From: Albidovulum sp.
Lineage (GTDB): Bacteria > Pseudomonadota > Alphaproteobacteria > Rhodobacterales > Rhodobacteraceae
Direction: 5' to 3'
Length of the DNA stretch: 64,000 nucleotides
Assembly: GCA_026989275.1 (NCBI GenBank)
Contig: JALSJQ010000009.1
Coordinates: forward strand, 1 to 64,000
Every line of letters starts with the position of its first letter. Position 1 is the first letter of the stretch. Both the position numbers and the translations under genes were made by a program. The notes beneath the pieces were generated by a model. The model made no database searches and was not told the DNA's origin. It worked only from the letters and a program-made list of their open reading frames with translations. This document shows positions 36,984 to 46,621 of this stretch, in pieces.

Positions 36984-38393
36984 ATGACCGGCACGCCCCC
37001 TTCCCCCGACATGGAAACCATCCGCGCCTGGCGCCGCGCCCATTCCGGGATCGACTCGCTGCGCGTCGCCGTGGCCGATCTCAACGCCATGGCCCGGGCC
37101 AAGCGGCTGCCGGCCGACGCGCTCGAAAAGGTCTGGACCGAAGGCATCCGCATGCCGCTCTCGGCCGGCAATCTCGACATCTGGGGGACCGACATCGAGG
37201 ACAGCCCCCTCCTCTTCGCCAGCGGCGACGCCGACGGGGTGGTGCTGCCGACCGGTCGGGCGCCGCTGCCGATGGGCTGGCTCGCACGGCCCGCGGCTCT
37301 CGTTCACGGCTGGTTCTTCGAGGAAACGGAAACGGGCGCGCTGCGCCCCTTCGCCGGTGACGGCCGACAGGCGCTCGCAGGGGTGCTCGCGCAATATGCC
37401 GCCCGCGGCTGGCGCCCGGTCGTCGGCAGCGAGATGGAGTTTCACCTTCTCGCCCGCGGCGCCGAGCCGCCGGAGCCGGCAATCTCGCCCTCGACCGGCC
37501 GCCCCTTCCGTTCCTCGGAGATCCTCTCGCTACGGGAGCTCGACGCCGTCGATCCCTTCCTCTCGGCCCTCTACGACAGCCTCGCCGCGATGGATGTGCC
37601 GGCCCGGGCCGCCATTGCCGAGAGCGGCACCGGCCAGTTCGAGATCGACATCGGCCATCAGGCCGACGCCCTCAAGGCCGCCGACGACATCTGGGCCTTT
37701 CGCCTTGCGGCCAAGGGGGTGGCGGCACGACACGGGATGACGGCGACCTTCATGGCCAAGCCCTGGCCCGACCAGCCGGGGAACGGGCTGCATTTCCACG
37801 TCTCGGTGCTCGATGCCGCCGGGCGCAACCTTTTCGACGACGGCACCGCCCGGGGCGGCCCGCTTCTTCGCTCCGCCATTGCCGGCATCCTCGCGGCCCT
37901 GCCCGATCTCGCCCTGGTCTTCTTCCCCCATCGCAATTCCTGGCGGCGGATGCAGGCCGACAGCCACGCCCCGACACGCGCGAGCTGGGGATACGAGAAC
38001 CGCACCGCCGCCATCCGCGTCCCCGGCGGTCCGGCCCCGGCCCGCAGGCTCGAATTCCGCGTGGCCGGAGGCGACGTCAACCCGTGGCTCGCGCTCGCCG
38101 CCCTTCTGGGGGCGATGCTGCGGGGCATGCAGAGCGGTGCCACCCCGCCGCCCCCCGTCTGCGGCAACGCCTACGAGGCCGCCGAGGCGCCGCCGCTGCC
38201 GCGCGACTGGAAAGGCGCGATCAAGCGTTTCGCCTCGAGCCCGTTCGTCACCGAAATCTTCGCCCCGGAGCTGATCGACGGCTATGTGCGCTGCAAGCGG
38301 CAGGAACGCGCCCGCTTCGAGAAGCTGATTGCCGAAAAGGGCGAGGAAGCGGCCGACGCCCTCGAATTCTCCACCTATCCCCACCGGCTGTGA
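36984..38393 (+). CDS. Glutamine synthetase family protein (gamma-glutamyl-amine ligase-like)
   Basis: GS-fold ligase of 469 residues. It has the GS catalytic elements: GSEMEFHLL (first metal Glu), ESGTGQFEIDIGH, GNGLHFHVSV, the Arg pair in NSWRRM, and RLEFRVAGGDVNPWLALAA. It lacks the Tyr adenylylation loop of GlnA I and resembles PuuA-type gamma-glutamylpolyamine synthetases and related GlnA3 enzymes, which join glutamate to amines such as putrescine. Its place behind an amino-acid or polyamine-like importer supports a catabolic ligase role (inference). The start at 36984 (MTGTPPSP) has a GAGGA site; ATGs at 36933 and 36960 are possible but less well placed. It is convergent with the SseB-like gene, seven bases away. 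Confidence 0.88.
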   Translation: MTGTPPSPDMETIRAWRRAHSGIDSLRVAVADLNAMARAKRLPADALEKVWTEGIRMPLSAGNLDIWGTDIEDSPLLFASGDADGVVLPTGRAPLPMGWLARPAALVHGWFFEETETGALRPFAGDGRQALAGVLAQYAARGWRPVVGSEMEFHLLARGAEPPEPAISPSTGRPFRSSEILSLRELDAVDPFLSALYDSLAAMDVPARAAIAESGTGQFEIDIGHQADALKAADDIWAFRLAAKGVAARHGMTATFMAKPWPDQPGNGLHFHVSVLDAAGRNLFDDGTARGGPLLRSAIAGILAALPDLALVFFPHRNSWRRMQADSHAPTRASWGYENRTAAIRVPGGPAPARRLEFRVAGGDVNPWLALAALLGAMLRGMQSGATPPPPVCGNAYEAAEAPPLPRDWKGAIKRFASSPFVTEIFAPELIDGYVRCKRQERARFEKLIAEKGEEAADALEFSTYPHRL

Positions 38394-38400
38394 GCACGGC

Positions 38401-39147
38401 TCAGCGCAGCTTCGGCGGCCGGTCCGGGTCGCTCCCCGGCGGCAACGGCAGATCGGGGCTTGCCAGCGGGATCGGCCGGAAACCCGCCCCCCCGGGTGCG
38501 GCCCCGATCGACAGGGCCAGCGATGCCCCCTCGGCAAGGAAGGCTGCGGCGATGGCAAGACGCGCGCGAAGCGGCGCCTCGTGGGGGGGCGGCAGCCCGG
38601 CGAGATGGAGATGGGCGTCGGGTCCCGCCGCGCCGGGCCGGGGGGAAGCGACTGTCCGGAGCCAGGCGCCGTCGAGCAGCCCCGCCACCGGCGCCAGTGC
38701 CGCGTCGAGCGCATGGTGAAAGGCGGGCGGCAGGAGCGACGGATCGCCCGCCGCCCCCTCGTCGGGTAGCCGCTTCACCACCTGCCCGAGCCGGCCGAGC
38801 GAGGCGAACCAACCCAGCTCTCCCGCCGTCAGAAGATGGGGCGTCTGCGTCGTCGGATCGAGCACCACCCCGGTATCGCGACGCTCCAGAAGCGTCCCCA
38901 GCTCCCGCAGCGGCAACCAGACCACCGGGCGCGGTGCTCCATCCGCAAGCGCCGCCTCGTCGCTGTGGACCAGGAGGAAACGGCCCGATCGGGTCGTGAC
39001 GGCCTCGGGGGCCGGGGCGCCATCCGCATCCGCCGGCATCACGACATCGAAGAGTGCGAGACGGGCCAGGAGCATCATCCGCACCGCCTCGTCCCCGGGA
39101 TGGGCGGCGAGGTGACGGATGAGGGGGGCGAGAGGGGTTGTGGTCAT
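38401..39147 (-). CDS. SseB-like (enhanced serine sensitivity) domain protein
   Basis: Soluble protein of 248 residues. The N-terminal 130 residues resemble the SseB N-terminal domain: PLAPLIRHLAAHPGDEAVRMMLLARLALFDVVMP followed by RFLLVHSDEAAL, WLPLRELGTLLE and GVVLDPTTQTPHLLT. The C-terminal half is weakly conserved and ends in a Pro-rich tail. SseB function is poorly known; in other bacteria it is linked to serine sensitivity. The start at 39147 has GAGGAGG upstream and overlaps the upstream UDG-family gene by four bases (ATGA), so the two are co-translated. I am moderately sure of the family and not of any role. Confidence 0.75.
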   Translation of the reverse strand: MTTTPLAPLIRHLAAHPGDEAVRMMLLARLALFDVVMPADADGAPAPEAVTTRSGRFLLVHSDEAALADGAPRPVVWLPLRELGTLLERRDTGVVLDPTTQTPHLLTAGELGWFASLGRLGQVVKRLPDEGAAGDPSLLPPAFHHALDAALAPVAGLLDGAWLRTVASPRPGAAGPDAHLHLAGLPPPHEAPLRARLAIAAAFLAEGASLALSIGAAPGGAGFRPIPLASPDLPLPPGSDPDRPPKLR

Positions 39148-39851
39148 GTCGTGCCGTCCTCCTCGGCAGATGAAGCCATGGAGACCGCCCGGGCCAGCTC
39201 CTCGGCCACGCGGCGGCGCAGATGGGGCAGGAGCTCGGCCTCGAACCAGGGGTTGCGCCTGATCCATGCGGTGTTGCGCCACGAAGGGTGCGGCAGCGGG
39301 ATGATGTCGGGGGCGAAATCGCGCCAGGCGCGAACGGTCTCGGTCACCGAACCGGCCCGCCGCCCCAGATGCCATCTCTGGGCATGACCGCCAACGAGCA
39401 GCGTCAGCCGGATGCCGCGCAGGGCCGCCATGAGCGGCGCGCGCCAGCTGCGGGCGCACAGGGGCGGCGGCGGCAGATCGGCCTTGCGCGCGTCATAACC
39501 CGGAAAGCAGAAGGCCATGGGCACGATGGCAATGCGCCGCGGATCGTAGAAGGCGGCGCGATCGATCCCCATCCAGCTTCTGAGCCGCTCCCCCGACGGA
39601 TCGTCGAAGGGCAGGCCGGAGCGATGCACCCGCATTCCGGGCGCCTGCCCGGCCACCAGAACCGAGGCCTGCGGCGACAGCCGCAGCACCGGCCGCGGCG
39701 CATGGGCGGTGGCCGTGGCCGCAAAACGGTCGGCGCAGAGCCGACAGGCGGCGATCCGCTCCGCAAGATCGGCAAGACGGCCCGCGGGCGGGGCGACGAC
39801 AACGCCCGTGGCCCTGACCGGATCCTCGTGGTCGGAAGGGGACGGTTTCAT
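39144..39851 (-). CDS. Uracil-DNA glycosylase family protein
   Basis: Protein of 235 residues of the UDG superfamily. The active-site segment is SVLVAGQAPGMRVHRSGLPFDDPSGERLRSWMGI, corresponding to the GxxPG water-binding motif, and the C-terminal DNA-intercalation motif is LPHPSWRN near residue 190. The N-terminal ACRLCADRF has a Cys pair but not the four-Cys iron-sulfur pattern of family 4 enzymes. Motifs fit the branch annotated as uracil-DNA glycosylase family in Rhodobacterales; activity on uracil is untested. The start at 39851 has no good ribosome site, so the N-terminus is uncertain. It overlaps the downstream SseB-like gene. Confidence 0.8.
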   Translation of the reverse strand: MKPSPSDHEDPVRATGVVVAPPAGRLADLAERIAACRLCADRFAATATAHAPRPVLRLSPQASVLVAGQAPGMRVHRSGLPFDDPSGERLRSWMGIDRAAFYDPRRIAIVPMAFCFPGYDARKADLPPPPLCARSWRAPLMAALRGIRLTLLVGGHAQRWHLGRRAGSVTETVRAWRDFAPDIIPLPHPSWRNTAWIRRNPWFEAELLPHLRRRVAEELARAVSMASSAEEDGTT

Positions 39852-40190
39852 GGCGCGAGCTAACCGGGGCGGGCGGCAGGACGCAAGCCCCCGACAACAT
39901 CAGGAGGCGGCGCCCCCTCCTTCCTTCGACAGCATCCACCGGTGAGCGAAGGACGACGAGCGCATCCCATCGGAGAGACGGGGCACGAGGCAGGGAAGAT
40001 CAACCGCATTCTCCAGCGGTATCAGAGGGCGGAGAGATGGGGCGTTCTCCCCGACGGATCCGCCCCTTCTTCCGCAGCCGGGGCGGGAAGGCAAACCCGC
40101 TCCGGGGCTGTTCCGGCCCCTGCCCCTCTTCCGCGGCGGGCGCTCCTTCCTTCGTGGCGCCGCCCGACGCTCACCGGGTGCGGCACGCGG

Positions 40191-40215
40191 AAAGGGCGCC
40201 CCGCGGGGCGCCCTT
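40191..40215 (-). terminator. Terminator of the cbbFPTGA operon
   Basis: Perfect 24-base palindrome with arms AAGGGCGCCCC/GGGGCGCCCTT, 32 bases after the cbbA stop, followed by TTT in the minus direction. The rest of the 396-base gap (39852-40247) shows no gene. Confidence 0.8.
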
Positions 40216-40247
40216 CGACCGTTCGTCGGCATGTCCCTGCAGGCGGT

Positions 40248-41297
40248 TCAGAGCGTGCCGGCGGCGTAGCGCTTCGCCATCTCGTCCATCGGGATCGGCT
40301 TGATCTTCGAGGCGTGACCGGCGGTGCCGAAGGCCTCGAAGCGCTCGCGGCAGACCTTCTCCATCGCCTCCATGGCCGGGATCATGAACTTGCGCGGGTC
40401 GAACTCGCGCGGCTTCTCCTTCGCCACCTTGCGGAACTGGCCGGTGGCGGCCATGCGCAGATCGGTGTCGATGTTCACCTTGCGCACCCCGTGCCTGATG
40501 CCGCGGACGATCTCCTCGACCGGCACGCCGTAGGTCTGGGGCATCTCGCCGCCGAACTCGTTGATGATGTCCTGCAGCTCCTGGGGCACCGAGCTCGAGC
40601 CGTGCATCACGAGATGGACATGGGGGATCTTCTCGTGGATCTCGGCGATGCGGTCCATGGCGAGAATGTCGCCGGTGGGCTTACGCGAGAACTTGTAGGC
40701 GCCATGGGAGGTGCCGCAGGCGATGGCCAGCGCATCGACCCGGGTCTTCTCGACGAAGTCCCTGGCCTGGTCGGGGTCGGTCAGGAGCATGTCGCGCGTG
40801 AGCTTGCCCTCGGCGCCCGAGCCGTCCTCCTTGGCGGCCTCTCCAGTCTCGAGCGAGCCGAGAACGCCGAGCTCGCCCTCGACCGATGCGCCGACCCAGT
40901 GGGCCATCTCCGCGACGCGGCGGGTGATGCCGACATTGTATTCGTAGGAGGCCGGCGTCTTGGCATCGGCCTCGAGCGAGCCGTCCATCATCACCGAGGT
41001 GAAACCGTAGCGGATGGCCGACAGGCAGGTGGCCTCGTTGTTGCCGTGGTCCTGATGCATGACGACGGGAATGTCGGGGAACATCTCGACCAGCGCCTTG
41101 ATCATGTGCTGGAGCATGATGTCGCCGGCATAGGACCGGGCGCCGCGCGAGGCCTGGATGATCACCGGGCTGTCTGTGGCCGCGGCCGCGCGCATGATGG
41201 CGAGGCCCTGTTCCATGTTGTTGATGTTGAAGGCCGGCACGCCGAAATCGTGCTCGGCGGCATAGTCCAGAAGCTGGCGAAGGGTGATGAGAGGCAT
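40248..41297 (-). CDS. cbbA: Fructose-bisphosphate aldolase, class II
   Basis: Zinc enzyme that joins triose phosphates to fructose 1,6-bisphosphate (and erythrose 4-phosphate plus DHAP to sedoheptulose bisphosphate) in the Calvin cycle. The 349-residue protein has the metal and catalytic residues of class [13 protein letters not shown] (His, Asp, His), [10 protein letters not shown], the Gly-Thr-Ser-His motif [11 protein letters not shown] and [10 protein letters not shown], and [10 protein letters not shown]. The start at 41297 has AAAGGAG upstream. It is the last gene of the cbbF-P-T-G-A operon, 108 bases behind cbbG and before a terminator. A second, different class II aldolase lies at 60947. 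Confidence 0.97.
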   Translation of the reverse strand: MPLITLRQLLDYAAEHDFGVPAFNINNMEQGLAIMRAAAATDSPVIIQASRGARSYAGDIMLQHMIKALVEMFPDIPVVMHQDHGNNEATCLSAIRYGFTSVMMDGSLEADAKTPASYEYNVGITRRVAEMAHWVGASVEGELGVLGSLETGEAAKEDGSGAEGKLTRDMLLTDPDQARDFVEKTRVDALAIACGTSHGAYKFSRKPTGDILAMDRIAEIHEKIPHVHLVMHGSSSVPQELQDIINEFGGEMPQTYGVPVEEIVRGIRHGVRKVNIDTDLRMAATGQFRKVAKEKPREFDPRKFMIPAMEAMEKVCRERFEAFGTAGHASKIKPIPMDEMAKRYAAGTL

Positions 41298-41405
41298 TTG
41301 GCGTCTCCTTTCGGATCGTCTTGCGGATCGTCGGGTGGGTTCGCGGATCGTCGGGGACCGTCCGGCGGAACGCGGAAGGGGGCGGCCCGGCCGCCCCCTG
41401 CGCCG

Positions 41406-42407
41406 TCAGAGGAACCGGGCCATGGCCACGGCGGTGTCGGCCATGCGGTTGGAGAAGCCCCACTCGTTGTCGTACCAGGAGAGGATGCGACAGAAATTGC
41501 CGTCCGTCACCTTGGTCTGGTCCATGTGGAAGATCGAGGAGCGCGGATCGTGGTTGAAGTCCACCGACACGTTCCTGTCCTCGGTATAGCCGAGAACGCC
41601 GTTCATCGGCCCGTCGGCGGCGGCGCGGATCGCCTCGTTGATTTCCTCGACGGAAGTCTCGCGCGCGGCTTCGAAGACCAGATCGACCACCGAGACATTC
41701 GGCGTCGGCACGCGGATCGCCACCCCGTCGAGCCGGCCGGCGAGTTCCGGCAGCACCAGACCGACGGCCTTGGCCGCGCCGGTGGAGGTCGGGATCATGG
41801 AGAGCGCCGCGGCGCGGGCGCGGTAGAGATCCTTGTGGAGGCGGTCGAGCGTCGGCTGATCGCCGGTATAGGAGTGGATGGTGGTCATGAAGCCGCGCTT
41901 GATACCGATGGCGTCATTGAGCACCTTGGCCACCGGGCTGAGGCAGTTGGTGGTGCAGGAGGCGTTGGAGACCACCAGATCCTCGGCGGTGAGCGTGTCG
42001 TGGTTCACGCCGAAGACGATGGTCTTGTCCGCCCCCGAGCAGGGCGCCGAGACGAGCACGCGCTTCGAGCCGTTCTCGAGATGGGCCGCGGCCGCCTCGC
42101 GCTTCGTGAAGAGGCCGGTGCACTCCATGGCGATATCGACCCCGTCCCAGGGTAGCTCCCCGGGATCGCGAATCGCCGTCACCTTGATCTTGCCGCGGCC
42201 GATATCCATCCAGTCCTCGCCGGTGATGATCTCGCCGGGGAAACGGCCGTGGACGCTGTCATAACGCAAGAGATGGGCATTGGCCTCGACCGGACCGAGA
42301 TCGTTGATGGCGACGACCTCGATGTCGTCGCGGCCCGATTCGTGAATCGCGCGCAGCACGTTGCGACCGATGCGGCCGAAGCCGTTGATGGCGACCTTGA
42401 CTGTCAT
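41406..42407 (-). CDS. cbbG: Glyceraldehyde-3-phosphate dehydrogenase, type I
   Basis: Reduces 1,3-bisphosphoglycerate in the Calvin cycle (reversible in glycolysis). The 333 residues include the Rossmann start VAINGFGRIGRN, the catalytic Cys in SNASCTTNC (about residue 152), the His-bearing HSYTGDQ and the phosphate-binding SSTGAAKAVGLVLPEL-type segment (here IPTSTGAAKA). The coenzyme preference cannot be read with certainty. The start at 42407 (MTVKVAIN) has AGGAGAGAG upstream. It sits 26 bases behind cbbT and 108 before cbbA, in the usual Rhodobacter cbbII order. Confidence 0.97.
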   Translation of the reverse strand: MTVKVAINGFGRIGRNVLRAIHESGRDDIEVVAINDLGPVEANAHLLRYDSVHGRFPGEIITGEDWMDIGRGKIKVTAIRDPGELPWDGVDIAMECTGLFTKREAAAAHLENGSKRVLVSAPCSGADKTIVFGVNHDTLTAEDLVVSNASCTTNCLSPVAKVLNDAIGIKRGFMTTIHSYTGDQPTLDRLHKDLYRARAAALSMIPTSTGAAKAVGLVLPELAGRLDGVAIRVPTPNVSVVDLVFEAARETSVEEINEAIRAAADGPMNGVLGYTEDRNVSVDFNHDPRSSIFHMDQTKVTDGNFCRILSWYDNEWGFSNRMADTAVAMARFL

Positions 42408-42433
42408 TCTCTCTCTCCTGTTCCTCGTCTCGT

Positions 42434-44428
42434 TCAGACCAGTTTCCGGGCGGCCTCGGCCACCTTGTCGGCAGTGATGCCGAAATGCTCGAACAGGGCC
42501 GGGGCCGGCGCCGACGCGCCGAAGCCCGTCATGCCGATGAAGGCACCGTTCGGCCCGAGCACCTCGCACCAGCCCTGCGCCACCGCGGCCTCGACGCCGA
42601 CGCGCGGCGCGGTGCCGAGCACGGCCTCCTGATACGCCTTCGGCTGGGCCGCGAAAAGCTCGAAGGAGGGCAGGGAAACCACCGCCGCGCGAATGCCGTC
42701 ATCGGCGAGCTTTTCCGCCGCATCGAGCGCCACCGACACTTCCGAGCCGGTTCCGATCAGCGTCACGTCGCGGGCGCCGACCCCGCCCTCGACCTCGCGC
42801 AGCACATAGCCGCCCAGCGCGGTCAGGTTCTCGTCGGCGCTCCCGCGCACCGTCGGCACCCCCTGGCGGGTGAGCACCAGCATGACCGGCGTCCTTTCCG
42901 AAGCCAGGGCGATCTCCCAGGCCTCGGCCGTCTCCACCGGATCGGCCGGGCGGATCACCGTGAGGTTCGGCATGGCCCGGCAGGCGGCGAGGTGCTCGAC
43001 GGGCTGATGGGTCGGCCCGTCTTCGCCAAGACCGATCGAATCATGGGTCATGACATAGATCACCGGCTGCTCCATCAGCGCCGAGAGCCGGATCGCCGGG
43101 CGGGCGTAGTCGGAAAAGACGAAGAAGGTGCCGCCGTAGGGGCGGAAGCCCTTGTGCAGCGAGATGCCGTTCATCGCCGCGCCCATCTCGAATTCGCGAA
43201 TGCCGTAATGGATGTAGTTGCCGGCATACGCCCCCGGACGCACCGGGGTCATGCCCGAGGTCAGGGTGTTGACCGAACCGGTGAGGTCGGCCGAGCCTCC
43301 GACCATGTTGGGAACGGTGGCGTTGATCACCTCGAGCGCCATTTCCGAAGCCTTGCGGGTCGCCACCTTCGGCTTCTCGGCGACGAGCTTCGCCTTGTGC
43401 GCGGCCATGCGGTCCGCAAGAGCGGCCGGAATTTCGCCGGCGATCCAGGCGTCGAATTCGCTGCGCTTCGGCGAGGCGGCATGACGCGCCTCCCAGGCCT
43501 CGCGGGCGGCGCGCCCGCGGGCGGCGACGCGCCCCCAGGCCGCATAGACCTCCTCGGGGATGACGAAAGGCGGCCACTGCCAGCCGAGCGCCTCGCGGGC
43601 GGCGGCGATTTCCTCCTCGCCGAGCGGCGCGCCGTGCACCTTGTGGGAGCCGGCCTTGTTGGGAGCGCCCTGGCCGATCACGGTCCTGCAGGCGATGAGC
43701 GAGGGTCGCGGATCGTTGCGCGCCTCCTCGATGGCGGCGGCCACGGCCTCGTTGTCGTGCCCGTCAACCCGGATCGTGTGCCACCGGGCGGCGGCGAAGC
43801 GGGCGAGCTGGTCGGTCGATGTGGAAAGGTCGGTCGAGCCGTCGATGGTGATGGAATTGTCGTCCCACAGCACGATCAGCCTGCCGAGCTGCAGATGACC
43901 GGCCATGTCGATCGCCTCGTGGGAGATGCCTTCCATCAGGCAGCCGTCGCCGGCGATGACATAGGTCCAGTGATCGACGAGATCGCCGCCGAAGCGGGCG
44001 TTCATCATCCGCTCGGCCAGCGCCATGCCGACCGAGGTGCCGAGTCCCTGGCCGAGGGGGCCGGTGGTGGTCTCGATCCCGGCGGCATGACCGTATTCCG
44101 GGTGCCCGGCGGTGCGGTAGCCGAGCTGGCGGAAATGCCGGAGCTGCTCCATGTCCATGTCCTCGTAGCCGAGGAGGTGGTGAATGGCGTAGAGCAGCAT
44201 CGAGCCGTGCCCGGCCGACAGCACGAAGCGGTCGCGGTCGGGCCAGTCGGGCTTCGTCGGATCGACATCGAGGAAACGATTGTAGAGCACCGTCGCCACG
44301 TCGGCCATGCCCATCGGCATGCCCGGATGGCCGGAATTGGCGGCCTGCACCGCGTCCATGGCCAGGAAACGGATGGCATTGGCCATCAGCTTCTCCTCGC
44401 CGGTTTCGATCTTGACCTGTCTGTTCAT
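42434..44428 (-). CDS. cbbT: Transketolase
   Basis: Thiamine-diphosphate enzyme that exchanges two-carbon units in the regenerative phase of the Calvin cycle. It has 664 residues, the normal size. The ThDP/metal motif is the [15 protein letters not shown] segment, N-terminal marks are [17 protein letters not shown] and the active His in LSAGHGSML, and the pyrimidine domain has [14 protein letters not shown] and [20 protein letters not shown]. The start at 44428 (MNRQVKIE) has CGAGGG upstream; an ATG at 44461 would add eleven residues without a site. It lies between cbbP (33 bases upstream) and cbbG (26 downstream). Confidence 0.97.
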   Translation of the reverse strand: MNRQVKIETGEEKLMANAIRFLAMDAVQAANSGHPGMPMGMADVATVLYNRFLDVDPTKPDWPDRDRFVLSAGHGSMLLYAIHHLLGYEDMDMEQLRHFRQLGYRTAGHPEYGHAAGIETTTGPLGQGLGTSVGMALAERMMNARFGGDLVDHWTYVIAGDGCLMEGISHEAIDMAGHLQLGRLIVLWDDNSITIDGSTDLSTSTDQLARFAAARWHTIRVDGHDNEAVAAAIEEARNDPRPSLIACRTVIGQGAPNKAGSHKVHGAPLGEEEIAAAREALGWQWPPFVIPEEVYAAWGRVAARGRAAREAWEARHAASPKRSEFDAWIAGEIPAALADRMAAHKAKLVAEKPKVATRKASEMALEVINATVPNMVGGSADLTGSVNTLTSGMTPVRPGAYAGNYIHYGIREFEMGAAMNGISLHKGFRPYGGTFFVFSDYARPAIRLSALMEQPVIYVMTHDSIGLGEDGPTHQPVEHLAACRAMPNLTVIRPADPVETAEAWEIALASERTPVMLVLTRQGVPTVRGSADENLTALGGYVLREVEGGVGARDVTLIGTGSEVSVALDAAEKLADDGIRAAVVSLPSFELFAAQPKAYQEAVLGTAPRVGVEAAVAQGWCEVLGPNGAFIGMTGFGASAPAPALFEHFGITADKVAEAARKLV

Positions 44429-44461
44429 GGCACCCTCGATGGATGGTTGGGGAGGTGGCAC

Positions 44462-45337
44462 TCAGCGCGCCCGCTTGGCCTGCTCGACGAGGCGGTGGAT
44501 CATCGGCGTGAAGATCAGCTGCATCGCCAGATCCATCTTGCCGCCGGGAACGACGATCGAGTTGGCACGGCTCATCCAGCTGTCGTGGATCATCGACAGA
44601 AGATAGGGGAAGTCGATGCCCGCGGGATTCCTGAAGCGGATGACGACGAGGCTCTCGTCCGGGCTCGGAATGTCCCGCGCGATGAAGGGGTTGGACGTAT
44701 CGACCACCGGCACGCGCTGGAAATTGATGTCGGTCTGGGAGAATTGCGGGCAGATGACGTGCACATAGTCGTGCATCCGCCGCAGGATCGTGTCGGTCAC
44801 CGCTTCGGTGGAATAGCCGCGGGCGGCCTTGTCGCGGTGGATCTTCTGGATCCATTCGAGGTTGATGACCGGCACGACCCCGATCTTGAGATCGACCTTG
44901 CCGGCGATGTCGATACCGTCGGCCTTCACCGCGCCGTGCAGCCCCTCGTAGAACAGGAGGTCGGTGTTCTCCGGGAACGGCTCCCAGGGCGTGAACTCGC
45001 CGGGCGGCACGCCGTATTTCTCCGCTTCCTCGAGATCGTGCACGTAATGACGCGTGCGGCCGGTGCCCTGCCTGCCGTATTCGTCGAACACCGCCTCGAG
45101 CTCGTCGAGGAGGTTCGCCTCGATCCCGAAATGGGAGAAGTGCGGATTGCCGAGCTCGTTCTGGCGGGCGATCTCCTCGCGCATGCCCTTGCGGTCGAAC
45201 CTGTGGAAGGCATCGCCCTCGATGAAGGCCGCCGTCACGCCCTCGCGGCGGAAGATCTGCTCGAAGGTGCGCTTGACGGTCGAAGTGCCCGCCCCGGAGG
45301 AACCGGTCACCGAGATGATGGGATGCTTGGTGCTCAT
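44462..45337 (-). CDS. cbbP: Phosphoribulokinase
   Basis: Calvin-cycle-specific kinase that makes ribulose 1,5-bisphosphate from ribulose 5-phosphate and ATP. The 291-residue protein is of the bacterial (octameric, about 32 kDa) type. The P-loop is GSSGAGTST at residue 11-19, then EGDAFHRFDR with the catalytic Asp, and LLFYEGLHGAV with the Walker B-like Glu. The allosteric Arg region RRMHDYVHVI fits NADH-activated bacterial enzymes. The start at 45337 (MSTKHPII) has AAGGAG upstream. It is 73 bases behind cbbF. Confidence 0.98.
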   Translation of the reverse strand: MSTKHPIISVTGSSGAGTSTVKRTFEQIFRREGVTAAFIEGDAFHRFDRKGMREEIARQNELGNPHFSHFGIEANLLDELEAVFDEYGRQGTGRTRHYVHDLEEAEKYGVPPGEFTPWEPFPENTDLLFYEGLHGAVKADGIDIAGKVDLKIGVVPVINLEWIQKIHRDKAARGYSTEAVTDTILRRMHDYVHVICPQFSQTDINFQRVPVVDTSNPFIARDIPSPDESLVVIRFRNPAGIDFPYLLSMIHDSWMSRANSIVVPGGKMDLAMQLIFTPMIHRLVEQAKRAR

Positions 45338-45410
45338 GGGGTGCTCCTTGTGCACGAAATGGGAGGATCCGCCAGCCCCGTCTCCCGGGTCGGCGCAGGG
45401 GCCCGCCGCC

Positions 45411-46424
45411 TCAGGCGCGGAAGAGGCCGCGCTGGTTGAACAGGGCCGAGGTCTCGCGCTCGGGCAGATCGTGATAGGTGGCGACCCGCGTCACCTCGTC
45501 GGCCGAACCGAAGACGAAGGGGGTGCGGGCATGGAGGCTGTCCGCCTTCTGCCCGAGGATCGGGTCGCAGCAATCGGTGGCAAGCCCGCCGGCCTGTTCG
45601 ATGACGAAGGCGATCGGCGCGCATTCATAGACCATCCGCAGCCGGCCGCGCTCGTAGCCCGGCCGGGCATCGCCCGGATAGAGGAAGATGCCGCCGCGCG
45701 AGAGGATGCGATGGGTTTCGGCAACGAGCGAGGCGACCCAGCGCATGTTGAAGTCCTTGTCGCGCGGCCCTTCCCTGCCCGCCAGGCAGTCCTCGATATA
45801 GGCCCGGACCGGGCGCGGCCAGTGGCGCATGTTCGAGGCGTTGATGGCGAATTCCCGCGTCTCCTCCGGCAGCTTCATCCGCTCCTCGACCAGCACGAAT
45901 CGGCCCGTGTCCGGATCGAGCACATAATATTGCGTGCCGTCGCCGAAGGTGACGACCAGCCCGGTCTGCGGGCCGAAGATGACATAGCCGCCGGCGATCT
46001 GCTCGTTCGCGGGGCGCAGGAATGAGGCCTCCGCATCGTCCTTCGCCTCGAAGATCGAGAAGATGGTGCCGATCGACACGTTGACGTCGATGTTGGAGGA
46101 CCCGTCGAGCGGGTCGATGGCGAGGGCGAAGCGACCCGCGGGGTCGATCTCGACGACATCGCTCTGCTCCTCGGAGGCATACCAGCGCACGCCGGTGCCC
46201 CCGAACGCCTTCATGTAGGCCTCGTCGGCCTCGACATCGAGGGCCTTCTGGGTGTCGCCGTCGGTGTTCTCGCCGACCGCGGCTCCGAGCGCACCGGCCA
46301 GGGGGCCGCGGGCGATCTTGCGCGCCAGCCCCCGGGCCTCGCCAGCGAGGGCCGCCATCACCGCTTGCAGTTCCCCAGGGATATGAGTCGTATCGATCAC
46401 GTCCTTGGCGGTGTCCGTCGTCAT
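45411..46424 (-). CDS. cbbF: Fructose-1,6-bisphosphatase, class I
   Basis: Hydrolyses fructose 1,6-bisphosphate (and in many autotrophs sedoheptulose 1,7-bisphosphate) in the regenerative part of the cycle. The 337 residues have the metal-binding [13 protein letters not shown] motif near residue 120, preceded by EEQSDVV, and GGIFLYPGD and ARMVYE-like [14 protein letters not shown]. No separate SBPase is seen in the window, so this enzyme may do both jobs (inference). The start at 46424 (MTTDTAKD) has AGGGAG upstream. It is the first gene of the operon and is divergent from the adjacent LysR gene, the standard cbbR-cbbF arrangement. Confidence 0.97.
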   Translation of the reverse strand: MTTDTAKDVIDTTHIPGELQAVMAALAGEARGLARKIARGPLAGALGAAVGENTDGDTQKALDVEADEAYMKAFGGTGVRWYASEEQSDVVEIDPAGRFALAIDPLDGSSNIDVNVSIGTIFSIFEAKDDAEASFLRPANEQIAGGYVIFGPQTGLVVTFGDGTQYYVLDPDTGRFVLVEERMKLPEETREFAINASNMRHWPRPVRAYIEDCLAGREGPRDKDFNMRWVASLVAETHRILSRGGIFLYPGDARPGYERGRLRMVYECAPIAFVIEQAGGLATDCCDPILGQKADSLHARTPFVFGSADEVTRVATYHDLPERETSALFNQRGLFRA

Positions 46425-46549
46425 GTCGTCACTCCCTGACTGCGCTGCCATGCCCGGCCGAAGGCGGAAAGGGCGGCCCTCTCCCGACCGCACCGGATCG
46501 GCTGCCGCCAATGGCGATCTCTCCTCCGGCCAGGGACATGGCCGCATGT

Positions 46550-46621
46550 TCGGCCTTGTCATCGCAAAAAAGCGGGGATAAGAAAATTTAAAAAGGACAA
46601 ATAGACGTTAGATAATCCTGA
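46550..46621. promoter_or_regulatory. AT-rich cbbF / LysR divergent promoter region
   Basis: The 197 bases between cbbF and the LysR gene end in an AT-rich patch, with CGC-A6-GCG at 46563-46574, TAA-N6-TTA at 46580-46591 and TTAGATAA close to the LysR start. LysR proteins usually bind T-N11-A sites in such a region and repress their own gene while activating the divergent operon. The exact site is not resolved. Confidence 0.4.
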
